A stretch of DNA of 64,000 bases from Candidatus Villigracilis saccharophilus. Its GTDB lineage: Bacteria; Chloroflexota; Anaerolineae; Anaerolineales; Villigracilaceae. The translations under genes and the position numbers were made by a program. Below are positions 8,746 through 17,253 of the stretch, one piece after another. The stretch lies in the NCBI GenBank assembly GCA_016709305.1, contig JADJNA010000009.1, positions 62,001 through 126,000 on the forward strand, in the 5' to 3' direction. A model generated the notes under the pieces. It was not told the origin of the DNA and made no database searches. It saw only the letters and a list, made by a program, of their open reading frames with translations. Within the stretch, counting starts at the first letter, position 1; every line of letters begins with the position of its first letter.

Positions 8746-9774
8746 ATGATTCGTATCCCCTTCTTGGACTCACACACGAGCGGAGAGCCTACTCGCCTCA
8801 TCACCTCGCTTCCCTTCGACCTTGGAACTGGTTCCGTTGCTGATAAATTATCGAGGCTGAAAAAAGACCACGACAACTTCCGCACCACTGTCCTCAACGA
8901 ACCCCGCGGTTCGGATGTGCTCGTCGGCGCATTGCTCGTCCCACCCGCCGACCCAACCTGTCAGTTCGGAGTCATCTACTTCAACAACGTCGGCTACCTC
9001 GGCATGTGCGGACACGGCACAATAGGTCTCATCGCGTCGCTGGCTTATCTTGGCAAAGTCCAGCCTGGCGTTATTCGGGTGGAAACTCCTGTTGGGGTGG
9101 TGGAAGCTACTCTCCACGCTCCGTCATTGCGAGGAGCGAGCGACAGTGAGCGACGAAGCAATCTCCTAATTAATGAGGAGGTTGCTTCGGGCCAAGAGAA
9201 AGAGCACCCTCGCAACGACATGTATCCCAACAAAGTCTCGGTCAAAAACATCCCTGCCTACCGCCACTTGACTCATGTCCCTGTCACCGTTGACGGCAAA
9301 ACCGTCCACGGCGACGTGGCGTGGGGCGGCAACTGGTTCTTCCTCTGCCACGATCACGGACTTGAAGTCAACATGCAAAACCTCGAAGCGCTGACCGATT
9401 TCTCGTGGCGCGTGCGTGAGCAATTCACCGCCAACGGAATCACAGGCGCGAACGGCGCGGAAGTTGACCACGTCGAGTTGTTTGCATCCACACCCGAAGC
9501 GGACAGCAAAAGTTTTGTCCTCTGTCCAGGCAAAGCCTACGACCGCTCCCCCTGCGGAACAGGCACGAGTGCAAAGCTTGCTTGTTTATATGACGATGGA
9601 AAATTAAAAGTGGGGCAAACGTGGAGACAACAAAGTGTCGTCGGCAGTATCTTTGAAGGCAGCGTGCAATTGGTGGGCGACCAGGTCATCCCGACCATCA
9701 CAGGTGAAGCATGGGTGATGGCGGAAGGTATGATTTTAGTAGATGAGCGCGATCCGTTTGGCTCAGGCATATAA
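8746..9774 (+). CDS. Proline racemase-family epimerase, probable 4-hydroxyproline 2-epimerase, with in-frame insert
   Basis: Family of PLP-independent racemases using two thiols. Both are present: Cys88 in MCGHGTIG and Cys270 in DRSPCGTGTSA. A threonine at the second site would indicate the 3-hydroxyproline dehydratase, so racemase or epimerase activity is expected. The likely substrate is trans-4-hydroxy-L-proline, given the neighbouring deaminase and FAD dehydrogenase. Residues about 126-161 (nucleotides 9121-9228) are an extra, hydrophilic stretch coded by a palindromic repeat; without it the protein is about 306 residues, close to the family norm. The ATG at 8746 was chosen; a GTG at 8734 is in frame but lies in the upstream repeat. 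No clear ribosome site is visible. Confidence 0.85.
   Translation: MIRIPFLDSHTSGEPTRLITSLPFDLGTGSVADKLSRLKKDHDNFRTTVLNEPRGSDVLVGALLVPPADPTCQFGVIYFNNVGYLGMCGHGTIGLIASLAYLGKVQPGVIRVETPVGVVEATLHAPSLRGASDSERRSNLLINEEVASGQEKEHPRNDMYPNKVSVKNIPAYRHLTHVPVTVDGKTVHGDVAWGGNWFFLCHDHGLEVNMQNLEALTDFSWRVREQFTANGITGANGAEVDHVELFASTPEADSKSFVLCPGKAYDRSPCGTGTSAKLACLYDDGKLKVGQTWRQQSVVGSIFEGSVQLVGDQVIPTITGEAWVMAEGMILVDERDPFGSGI
9122..9220. repeat. Palindromic repeat inserted in frame inside the epimerase gene
   Basis: Two nested arm pairs form a large hairpin. The outer arms are 9123-9134 (gtcattgcgagg) and 9208-9219. The inner arms are 9155-9166 (gaagcaatctcc) and 9177-9188. Each pair has one mismatch, and the short AT-rich loop is at 9167-9176. 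The middle parts of the two arms have diverged. The reading frame stays open through the element, adding about 36 residues between beta strands of the epimerase. The form resembles REP/MITE-like elements and the protein-coding palindromes known from Rickettsia. No second copy was noticed in this window. Confidence 0.75.
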
Positions 9775-9782
9775 TTGGATTC

Positions 9783-10178
9783 ATGAAAAATATTGATAAT
9801 GAAACCCTGACCTTCCTGTTGAAACATGGTCATCTTGACCAACAGGAATTGTTAGAACGCGATCTTGACCCATCCAAGCCGCTCAAATATGCTGATGTGG
9901 TGGATCATCTCGCGAGAATATTGCAAACAGAAAAATGGTTCCCGCGTTATTGGGAACCTGAGTCAGCAGGTGAAGCAATTTATGAAATGATCATTGTCGA
10001 AAGGAAAATGCCGTTTCTCTTCATCTGTCATGTACAGCGGCATTCGCCATTAGATCCAACCTTGCTTGTGGAAAGGAAACGCAGAATATTCTTCTCCGCC
10101 AGATCGGTTGCGCGTTTTTACTTGAAATATGATTTCGGGCTTCCAGGCAATCTCGACGGCTGGAAAGTCATTCCCTGA
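9783..10178 (+). CDS. Unknown 131-residue protein in the hydroxyproline-type cluster
   Basis: I do not recognise this protein. It is soluble, with no membrane segment or signal peptide. The N-terminal half is acidic and helical. The C-terminal half is basic and aromatic, with VERKRRIFFSARSVARFYLKYDFGLPG. It starts 8 bases after the epimerase stop and ends 12 bases before the FAD dehydrogenase, with GAGAGG ahead of the latter, so it is almost certainly part of the operon. Its codon use resembles its neighbours. No function is proposed. Confidence 0.7.
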   Translation: MKNIDNETLTFLLKHGHLDQQELLERDLDPSKPLKYADVVDHLARILQTEKWFPRYWEPESAGEAIYEMIIVERKMPFLFICHVQRHSPLDPTLLVERKRRIFFSARSVARFYLKYDFGLPGNLDGWKVIP

Positions 10179-10190
10179 GAGGAAATAGAA

Positions 10191-11440
10191 ATGACCACAA
10201 AATCGGACGTACTCATCATCGGCGGCGGACCTGTGGGTTTAAGCTGTGCGTATTACCTTCTAAAATCTGGAAGAAAAGTGACCTTGCTCGATGCTAAAGA
10301 AATCGGTAAAGGCAGCGGATCGGGCAATGCGGGGCATATCGTGCCGAGTCACATTATTCCACTGGCTGCGCCGGGAGTTGTAACCTCCGCGCTTAAATGG
10401 ATGCTCGACCCCGCGCACAGTCCCTTTGGGATGAAGGTCAGCCTTAACCCGAATTATCTTTTGTGGCTCTTAAAGTTTGTGTTGGCATGTAATGATGGAA
10501 ATGTGCAACGCAGCATCAAACCCTTGAACGATCTCGGTCAATTGAGCGCGAAGAATTTCGCGCAGATCATCACCGAAGAAAAATTTAATTGCTCGTATCA
10601 GGAAAAGGGGTTGCTCTTTTTATACAAAACCGAAAAAGCCTTCCACGATGGACGTCACGAAGGCGAATTCATGCAAAAGCATGGAATTCCCGTCAGCGTA
10701 TACAACAAAGCGAAAATTCACGAAGTTGAACCCGCCGCATTGGACGATATCATCGGCGGTGTGCATTTCACAGGGGACTCACATCTCAACCCTGCGGTAT
10801 TTCTCAAACTGTTAAGTGACCGAGTCCGCGCGATGGGCGCCGAGATGTTGGAGAACACGCCTGTTACGGGATTTGAATCAGCGGGGGAAAGGTCAAAGTT
10901 GTAAGAACAAGCTCGGTGGCGTTTGAAGCGGAGCACGTCATCCTCGCTGCGGGTGCGTTATCTTCGCCCGTTGCGCATGATCTCAAACTGAATATCCCCA
11001 TCCAGCCTGCGCGTGGATACAGCATGACCATGTCCGCGACGAAGACGATGCCAAGCCATGCGTTGATTCTTGGTGAAAGAAGGATCGCGGTTTCGCCGAT
11101 GGGTGGCGTTCTTCGTTTCACAGGCCGACTCGAAGTGGGCAATTACAGCATGGAACCGAATCCTGTTTGGCTTCAGCGAATCGAAAATTCCGCGCGTGAA
11201 TATTTGCGTTTGGATGAAAAACTGGATGTGAAAGAAACCTGGGCGGGATTACGCCCCACCACACCTGATGGGATGCCCATCATCGGGCGTTCTCCAAAGC
11301 ACAACAATTTGATCTTTGCCACAGGCCATGCCATGCTCGGGCTGTCGCTGGGACCCGGGACAGGTCAGGTTGTGGCTGAGTTGCTCAACGGGAAAGAAAC
11401 TTCATTCGATCTGCGTCCATTAAGCCTGGAAAGGTTTTAG
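10191..11440 (+). CDS. FAD-dependent D-amino-acid dehydrogenase, probable D-hydroxyproline dehydrogenase (frameshifted)
   Basis: DAO-type flavoprotein that oxidises a D-amino acid, here probably cis-4-hydroxy-D-proline made by the upstream epimerase. The N-terminus has the Rossmann motif DVLIIGGGPVGLSCAYYL (GxGxxG), and GSGSGNAGHIVPSH follows as the flavin-contact segment. The C-terminus carries the second FAD motif around GLRPTTPDGMPIIG and GHAMLGLSLGPGTG. The frame breaks at a run of five G (10883-10887): the first frame stops at 10904 and the second resumes as AGGKVKVVRTSS. One extra G restores a single 417-residue protein of normal size. This fits a base-call deletion, though true decay is possible. 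Followed closely by an MFS transporter. Confidence 0.8.
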
Positions 11441-11451
11441 TTGAAAACTTC

Positions 11452-12630
11452 TTGAATTCCTCCCTCATCTTTATCTTCATCACCATCTTCGTGGACATGC
11501 TCGGCTATGGCATCATGCTGCCCTTGCTGCCGTTTTACGTGCAGGCACAAAGCGGAGGCGCGGCAATTGCGGGCGCGCTGAGTTCGCTGTATGCATCCGC
11601 GCAATTATTTGCGGGCCCTGTCCTCGGTGCGCTCTCTGACCGCTACGGACGCAGACCTGTTTTGCTGGTCTGTCTGCTCGGCACATCCTTTGGATATCTC
11701 CTGCTCGGGCTGGCAGATTCACTTCCGTTGATCTTTCTAGCCGTGTTGATAGACGGCCTGACAGGCGGAAACCTCACCACCGCCTATGCCTATATCGCGG
11801 ATGTGACCACCACCGAGAATCGCGCGCGCGGCATGGGCATGGTCGGCGCGGCCTTTGGGCTGGGGCTCATGGCAGGCCCCGCGTTGGGCGGGTTATTAAG
11901 CCCTTATGGTTTATATGTCCCCGCTTTTACGGCTTCTGCGATCGCGTTGAGTAATGTCATCTTTGGATATTTTGTTTTGCCAGAATCACTCCCGCGTGAA
12001 AAGCGTGAGATCAAACCTATTTTCAACGCGGCTCATCTTGGACGGCAATTCACAAGTCTCTTCAAACAGGAAAATATCAAAAAATTCCTGGTTGCAATGT
12101 TTTTGTTAAATCTCGCCTTTGCTGGTCTGCAATCCAACTTCCCGCTTTATTCACACTTCCGCTTTCATTGGACGCCGACTCAAAACAGCTTCTTCTATCT
12201 TTATGTTGGCATTTGCGCGGTCTTCATTCAGGGATTTTTATTCGGCAAACTGCAGCCGATCTTCGGTGAACGCAAACTTACACTCGTCGGTCTCACGTTC
12301 ATGGCAATTGGTTTGGCAGGCATGGCGCTCGCGCCTGTCGGTTGGGCGCTCTATCCTGCAGTCACCATCGTTGCGCTTGGCACGGGAATGAGCATCCCCT
12401 CGCTCACCGCCCTCGTCTCCCTGCGAGTCTCTGAAAGCGAACAGGGTCGCTTAATGGGCGGTACGCAAACATTGCTCAGCCTCACCAACATCTTCGGCCC
12501 CGTCATCGCAGGCATTTCATTTGAAGTGATCACCTTCTCCGCGCCCTATTGGCTGGGGAGTTTGCTTGCTATTTTTGCTTTGATGGTTGCGTATTTGGGA
12601 TTTTCCAGAAGTGTGTCGCACCAATCTTAA
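11452..12630 (+). CDS. MFS transporter (TetA/DHA1-like)
   Basis: A 392-residue, 12-helix major facilitator. The loop-2 motif is clear (GALSDRYGRRPVLL), and the antiporter motif C appears as GAAFGLGLMAGPALGG in helix 5, typical of drug:H+ antiporters of the TetA type. The predicted start is a TTG at 11452, 11 bases after the dehydrogenase stop; no ATG precedes the first helix, and that helix (FIFITIFVDMLGYGIMLPLLP) begins at once. Export of a drug or metabolite is the family expectation. It could instead serve the hydroxyproline-type cluster, but the motif C pattern argues for efflux. Confidence 0.8.
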   Translation: MNSSLIFIFITIFVDMLGYGIMLPLLPFYVQAQSGGAAIAGALSSLYASAQLFAGPVLGALSDRYGRRPVLLVCLLGTSFGYLLLGLADSLPLIFLAVLIDGLTGGNLTTAYAYIADVTTTENRARGMGMVGAAFGLGLMAGPALGGLLSPYGLYVPAFTASAIALSNVIFGYFVLPESLPREKREIKPIFNAAHLGRQFTSLFKQENIKKFLVAMFLLNLAFAGLQSNFPLYSHFRFHWTPTQNSFFYLYVGICAVFIQGFLFGKLQPIFGERKLTLVGLTFMAIGLAGMALAPVGWALYPAVTIVALGTGMSIPSLTALVSLRVSESEQGRLMGGTQTLLSLTNIFGPVIAGISFEVITFSAPYWLGSLLAIFALMVAYLGFSRSVSHQS

Positions 12631-12718
12631 TGCAATGATTTAAATCGAGCGGATTCTTCTGTTTAATGAGATTCATCCACCCATCTGGTCCCATTCGGGG
12701 ATGATATGCGTCGCACTC

Positions 12719-13981
12719 TCATAGCATATCCCGCATCACCCTCACCGCAGCCTGGACCCCGTTTTCCGCATTTAATCTCGCGCTGACGGTTTTTGCCTTC
12801 GCGCGCAAATCGTTGTTATGTAAAGATTCTTGAATTGCATTCGCCAGTTTTTCCGCAGACAACCCCCGCTGCGGAATCGGTTTGGGTCCGACTCCAATCT
12901 TATAAATCCGCTCGCCCCAGAAGAATTGATCAATTGCCAACGGCATCGTAATGGCGGGAATCCCCGCATGCAAACCGGCAGACGTTGTCCCAGCCCCGCC
13001 GTGATGAACAGCGACTTTCACACGCGGATACAACCAATCATGCGGAGCGTATTCGACGGGGAAGATGTTCTTCGATTTTATTTCTCGATGCCATTTGGCA
13101 GGGAGGGTCAACACGGCTTGAGCGTTGGCGATGTTTAATGCTTCTTCGAGCATGGACAAATATCCCTGCGTGCCAGGACTGCCAAATCCAATGGCGATTG
13201 GGTTCGGCGATGAGTCAATAAATCTCTGCATTCCATCCAACTCATCAACTCGTCCACTCGTTTCTTCCCTCCTCCTCCAATAACCCGTGATAACCTGCTG
13301 CTCATTCCAATCGTGCGGACGGGGGACGATCTGGTCGCTGAATCCATTCAACGTGAGAGGTTGGCGGGAAAATGCCTGGAGTGAAGGGTCAAGCCTGTGG
13401 GCGGGCGGCAGGCCAAAGTCCGCGTGACGCGCGTGGTTGATCTCGGAACGCCACGAAAGCCACAGGGCTTGAGTCACAGCCCAATGCGAGAACCAATTCC
13501 CAATCCCAAAAAGAGGAAAGCGAAAAGGCAAAAGCGTGGATGGAAAATTACGGGTGGGCGCAAGCGGCTGCAATACTGCGCGGACCGCGGGGATGGGCAG
13601 GCCTTCGGCGAGGTGCGGGCCCCAAATTGTCGGCAGGCCGTGGATGAGAACGTCCGAACCACGGCAGGCTTCGGCGGCGGTGTGCAGCATGCGCGCATAC
13701 AGCGGACGCGCCTTGCGTAGAAAGTTTTGGGTTGCTCGAATGGAGCGGATAGGATTCGTGCCGATGGTGAAGGGTGTGAAGTCGCTCTGCTCGATCATTA
13801 AATCTGTGGGGTTGCCTTCGAAGGGCGCGAAGGTTAAATTACTTTTCTGAACGAGATTCGTGAACCCAGCAGGCGCGGCAATGCGGACGTTGTAGCCCGC
13901 GTCACGCAAGCCGACGCCAAGCGCAATGTATGGAACCACATCGCCGCGTGTACCGCTGGTGAGCAGGGTGATCGTTTTCAA
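12719..13981 (-). CDS. GT1-family glycosyltransferase (MGT/sterol-glucosyltransferase type)
   Basis: A 420-residue GT-B fold enzyme. The N-terminus TLLTSGTRGDVVPYIALGVGL is the acceptor-side signature of GT1 enzymes related to sterol and macrolide glucosyltransferases. The C-terminal nucleotide-sugar site is clear: VAVHHGGAGTTSAGLHAGIPA followed by MPLAIDQFFWGERI. It probably transfers a sugar from a nucleotide donor to a lipophilic acceptor such as a terpenoid or polyketide. The gene starts 3 bases after the methyltransferase stop, so the two form one operon, which suggests tailoring of one small molecule. Acceptor unknown. Confidence 0.85.
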   Translation of the reverse strand: MKTITLLTSGTRGDVVPYIALGVGLRDAGYNVRIAAPAGFTNLVQKSNLTFAPFEGNPTDLMIEQSDFTPFTIGTNPIRSIRATQNFLRKARPLYARMLHTAAEACRGSDVLIHGLPTIWGPHLAEGLPIPAVRAVLQPLAPTRNFPSTLLPFRFPLFGIGNWFSHWAVTQALWLSWRSEINHARHADFGLPPAHRLDPSLQAFSRQPLTLNGFSDQIVPRPHDWNEQQVITGYWRRREETSGRVDELDGMQRFIDSSPNPIAIGFGSPGTQGYLSMLEEALNIANAQAVLTLPAKWHREIKSKNIFPVEYAPHDWLYPRVKVAVHHGGAGTTSAGLHAGIPAITMPLAIDQFFWGERIYKIGVGPKPIPQRGLSAEKLANAIQESLHNNDLRAKAKTVSARLNAENGVQAAVRVMRDML

Positions 13982-13984
13982 GGT

Positions 13985-14845
13985 TTACGGTCTATCGTCT
14001 GCGGTCAGTTTCTCAAACACCAAAAACCGATACTCAACAATTCCCATATGCAGACATTGCTGTAAAGCCATGCTCCCCAGCATGGACGGCAGGATCGCGT
14101 GTTTGATCGGCAGAAGATTTCCGATAAAGAGAATCGCGCGCGCAAGAAGATCGGGTAGGTTGCGTAAACGCAAATACGGCGTGAGTTCTTCGTTTCTGAC
14201 CAAACGCAGATTATATTTCCCAGCCCACGCGACCACCTGCTCCACCGTCCGCACACCAGGGACGTACCAACCGTCGATGTAGGCCTTTAGCCATTTGCTT
14301 TCATTTTGCGAAAGCGAACGCGGCGTTTGATAATCATCCACAAGGATAAGTTTTCCTCCGCTGCGCAACAAGCGGCTGGCTTCTCGAAAATATTTTTCAG
14401 GGTCCACCGCGTGACAAACCGCTTCGACCGAATAAACAGCATCCAAATGATTCGCGAGCGGCACGGAGGTAAAGTCACCTTCGGCGAATAGGATTTGATC
14501 GTGCAGGTTTAATTGTTCGGCTGAAACGCGTGCCAGTTTCGCCTGCACAGGGCTGAGAGTCAGACCGAGCGCGGGAGCGGGGTTTTGCAAACGCGGATAA
14601 ATATAGAACAGACTCGCGCCAACTCCGCAGCCGAGGTCTGCAATTTTTGCATTTTGTTTAACAACCGATTCGATCTCGTTGAGAATACGGGCATTGGATA
14701 CATTCAGCGCTTCATCAAGAGTCTGCGCGCCGTCTGTCCACAAGGTGCGGTGGATGTTTTGCGCTTTAGTGGAACTGCTGAATTTTAGAAATAGGTTTGT
14801 ATTCTGGTCGTAATACGTGCGGACGGAGTCTGTTGTAGTGGGCAT
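13985..14845 (-). CDS. SAM-dependent methyltransferase (class I, sterol/terpene C-methyltransferase-like)
   Basis: A 286-residue class I methyltransferase. Motif I is IADLGCGVGASLFYI, followed by the acidic loop-2 region and EGDFTSVPL, then YSVEAVCHAVDPEKYF and LRSGGKLILVDDYQ (motif III). The N-terminal YYDQNTNLFLKF resembles sterol and gamma-tocopherol methyltransferases. The start at 14845 fits the conserved N-terminus; the longer frame to 15034 runs into the divergent R2lox gene and adds no recognisable sequence. Only 7 bases separate a perfect TATAAT from this ATG, suggesting a leaderless transcript. It is paired with the glycosyltransferase downstream. Confidence 0.85.
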   Translation of the reverse strand: MPTTTDSVRTYYDQNTNLFLKFSSSTKAQNIHRTLWTDGAQTLDEALNVSNARILNEIESVVKQNAKIADLGCGVGASLFYIYPRLQNPAPALGLTLSPVQAKLARVSAEQLNLHDQILFAEGDFTSVPLANHLDAVYSVEAVCHAVDPEKYFREASRLLRSGGKLILVDDYQTPRSLSQNESKWLKAYIDGWYVPGVRTVEQVVAWAGKYNLRLVRNEELTPYLRLRNLPDLLARAILFIGNLLPIKHAILPSMLGSMALQQCLHMGIVEYRFLVFEKLTADDRP

Positions 14846-14852
14846 GTCAAAA

Positions 14853-14858
14853 ATTATA
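14853..14858 (-). promoter_or_regulatory. Putative leaderless promoter (-10 box) for the methyltransferase
   Basis: On the minus strand a perfect TATAAT ends 7 bases before the ATG at 14845. That places the transcription start at or next to the start codon. No good -35 box is visible 17 bases upstream, so this remains a prediction. Confidence 0.45.
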
Positions 14859-14931
14859 ACGTACCCTTCCACGTAAATCTCTCCGCGTTTATACTGACCT
14901 GACAAAATCCCTTCCAATAATCGGAGAATCC

Positions 14932-15822
14932 ATGTCTCACACATCTTTCGCCACCACCACCCGCGGACTGAATCGCAGTCTGCCTCCCATGCGCTTGTAC
15001 GAGAAGGCAAAGAAACTCGGCATCTGGAATCCATCGGATATAGATTTCTCCAAGGATAAACAGGATTGGGAAATCTTCAAAAATGAAGAAAAAGATCTGG
15101 TCTGGCTGCTGCTCGCCTTATTTGTCGCTGGCGAAGAAGCCGTGACCCTCGACCTGCTCCCGCTCATCGAAGTGGTTGCACGGGAAGGCCGCCTCGAAGA
15201 GGAAATGTTCCTGACCACCTTTCTTTTTGAGGAAGCCAAGCATACCGATTTCTTCCGCCGCTTTCTTGACGAAGTCTGCGACGCGCCTGTTGACCTGACC
15301 CATTACCACACCGACAATTACAAAACTATTTTCTATGAAGCCCTGCCCGAGGCGTTGCTTGGATTAAAAAGCGATTCAAGTCCCGCCGCGCAGATTCGCG
15401 CCTCTGTGACTTACAACATGGTCGTCGAAGGCGTGCTTGCGGAAACTGGCTATCACGCCTTCTTCACCATGCTCGAACGCAACGACCTGATGCCCGGCTT
15501 GCGCAAAGGTATCTCACTGTTGAAGCAGGATGAGTCGCGTCATATCGCTTATGGCGTCTATTTGCTCTCGCGGCTCATCGCGGAGAATCCGCAGGAATGG
15601 GACAATCTCCAAACACAAATGAATACATTACTACCGCTCGCCATCGGTGTGATCGGTGACACTTTCGCGCGCTATGAAGTCGTGCCGTTCGGATTGGTGG
15701 AGGAGGACTTTGTTAATTTCGCGATGGCGCAATTCAGCAAAAGATTTGAACGACTAGAAAAGGCAAAAAGCGCAACCCTGGATGAGATCAACCGCGTTGC
15801 GCGTGAAACCGAGGAGACGTAA
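14932..15822 (+). CDS. R2-like ligand-binding oxidase (R2lox)
   Basis: Ferritin-like four-helix protein related to ribonucleotide reductase R2 but binding a Mn/Fe centre and a fatty-acid-like ligand. All six metal ligands are visible: Glu68 (GEEAV), Glu101 and His104 (EEAKH), Glu166 (VVEG), Glu201 and His204 (DESRH). Val71 and Tyr161 sit where R2lox forms its tyrosine-valine ether crosslink (Glu+3 and Glu-5 relative to ligands). The length, 296 residues, is typical. Substrate and product are not known for this family. It leads a tight operon with a Nudix hydrolase (4-base gap) and an SMP-30 lactonase. Its promoter lies in the 86-bp divergent gap with the methyltransferase. Confidence 0.92.
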   Translation: MSHTSFATTTRGLNRSLPPMRLYEKAKKLGIWNPSDIDFSKDKQDWEIFKNEEKDLVWLLLALFVAGEEAVTLDLLPLIEVVAREGRLEEEMFLTTFLFEEAKHTDFFRRFLDEVCDAPVDLTHYHTDNYKTIFYEALPEALLGLKSDSSPAAQIRASVTYNMVVEGVLAETGYHAFFTMLERNDLMPGLRKGISLLKQDESRHIAYGVYLLSRLIAENPQEWDNLQTQMNTLLPLAIGVIGDTFARYEVVPFGLVEEDFVNFAMAQFSKRFERLEKAKSATLDEINRVARETEET

Positions 15823-15825
15823 GCG

Positions 15826-16359
15826 ATGAAGTTAAAACCATGGAAGGTTCTGGAATCCAATTATGTGCGGCCAAGAATCCGCATTGACAAATGCGATCTA
15901 CCGAACGGCAATCTGCTCGACGCCACGATCCTGGAATTCCGCACCTGGGCGAATGTCCTCGCAATCACAAAAGATCGGCAGGCGGTATTGGTCAGGCAGT
16001 ATCGCCACGGCGTGGAAAAAGTCTTGCTCGAACTCCCGGGCGGCGTTGTCGAAGACGACGAAGACCCAATGAACGGGATCAAGCGCGAGTTAATGGAAGA
16101 AACGGGCTATGCCTCCGCCAATGTCATTGAAGTCGGCAGGATCTATCCCAACCCCGCCATGCAGACCAATCAGTTATTTTGCTACCTCGCATTGGACGCG
16201 GAAAAAGTCGGCGGACAGAATCTGGATGATGGCGAAGATATTGAGGTGCAACTCCTGCCATTGGATGAGCTGACAAGCATGGCAAGGAACGGAGATTTTC
16301 CGCACGCCCTGCATATCGCGGTTTTATTCCACGCACTCGCGCACATGGAGAAAAAATGA
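15826..16359 (+). CDS. Nudix hydrolase (ADP-ribose pyrophosphatase-like)
   Basis: A 177-residue Nudix protein. The Nudix box is complete and begins at LPGGVVE (about residue 70) and ends RELMEETGY, giving the G-x5-E-x7-RE-U-x-EE-x-G-U pattern with the Mg-binding glutamates. VRQYRHGVEKVLLELPGG and the later YPNPAMQTNQ are typical of the NudF/ADP-ribose pyrophosphatase branch. The likely role is cleavage of ADP-ribose or another NDP-sugar. It starts 4 bases after R2lox and its stop overlaps the lactonase start (ATGA), so all three are co-translated. Confidence 0.88.
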   Translation: MKLKPWKVLESNYVRPRIRIDKCDLPNGNLLDATILEFRTWANVLAITKDRQAVLVRQYRHGVEKVLLELPGGVVEDDEDPMNGIKRELMEETGYASANVIEVGRIYPNPAMQTNQLFCYLALDAEKVGGQNLDDGEDIEVQLLPLDELTSMARNGDFPHALHIAVLFHALAHMEKK

Positions 16360-17201
16360 AAGCTGAATTGATTCTCGATGCAAGGGCAACTCTCGGCGAA
16401 GGTCCCGCATGGGATTCAAAAACGCAGACACTGTACTGGGTGGACATCCTTGAAAAAAGAATTTATGCAAATACGGAAATCCTTGCCCAGCTGGATGGCT
16501 TCATCGGTTGCCTGGCCCCGCGCAAGAACGGGAATCTGCTCCTGGGCACGCACCTCGGCTTCGCGGACCTGGAGCCTGCTTCCGGTCAATTAACAGTTCT
16601 TGCCTCGTTGGATGAACCAACGACCAACCGCATCAACGACGGCAAATGTGACCCTGCCGGCAGATTCCTAGCCGGCACAATGGACATGAACGAGACGGAC
16701 CCAAGCGGCTCGCTATATTCCTTCAATGGGGAACTCACGCGCCTGCTGGACGGCGTGCGCATCTCGAACGGTCTCGCGTGGAGCGTTGACCAAAAAACTT
16801 TTTATTATATAGACACGCCCACGCGTGAAGTTAAAGCTTTCGATTACGATCCTGCCACAGGTCAGATCGCAAACCCGCGCGCAGTGATCCGCGTGCCTGA
16901 AGCGCTCGGCTGGCCTGACGGCATGACTGCTGACATGAAAGGTAATTTGTGGATCGCGATGTGGGGCGGCGCGCAGGTCACAAAATGGAATCCCGACACA
17001 GGACAACTTCTTGAGCAAATTCCCGTGCCAGCCTTGCAAACATCCTCCTGTGTCTTCGGCGGCAGTCATATGAACGAATTACATATCACCTCCGCGCGAA
17101 AAGGCATGAGTACAGCGGACTTAAATAAATACCCGCTCTCAGGCGGGTTGTTTAAAGTAATTACGAATGGAGAGGGGATGCCGACGTTTGAGTTCGGGTA
17201 A
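16356..17201 (+). CDS. SMP-30/gluconolactonase-family lactonase
   Basis: A 281-residue six-bladed propeller. The four metal ligands of the SMP-30 family are in place: Glu15 (LGEGP), Asn94 region (RINDGKCD), Asn138 (RISNGLAW) and Asp188 (WPDGMT). It probably opens a sugar lactone with a divalent metal ion in the cytoplasm; no signal peptide is seen. The ATG overlaps the Nudix stop by four bases. The pairing with an ADP-ribose or NDP-sugar pyrophosphatase and an oxidase hints at handling an oxidised sugar or lactone, but that link is inferred from context only. Confidence 0.88.
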   Translation: MKAELILDARATLGEGPAWDSKTQTLYWVDILEKRIYANTEILAQLDGFIGCLAPRKNGNLLLGTHLGFADLEPASGQLTVLASLDEPTTNRINDGKCDPAGRFLAGTMDMNETDPSGSLYSFNGELTRLLDGVRISNGLAWSVDQKTFYYIDTPTREVKAFDYDPATGQIANPRAVIRVPEALGWPDGMTADMKGNLWIAMWGGAQVTKWNPDTGQLLEQIPVPALQTSSCVFGGSHMNELHITSARKGMSTADLNKYPLSGGLFKVITNGEGMPTFEFG

Positions 17202-17205
17202 CGCA

Positions 17206-17243
17206 TCTCTGGAGTTCATCAGCAAGCTGATGAACTCCAGAGA
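17206..17243. terminator. Long hairpin between convergent genes
   Basis: A perfect 17-bp inverted repeat (17206-17222 with 17227-17243) with a CAAG loop separates the convergent lactonase and HD-GYP genes. Neither side has a proper T tract, so it may be a barrier or mRNA-end structure rather than a classical terminator. Confidence 0.6.
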
Positions 17244-17253
17244 AAATCAGTGC

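Noticed and set aside
13397..13850. Plus-strand open frames over the glycosyltransferase gene
   Set aside because: Basic, low-information sequences opposite a clear GT1 enzyme.
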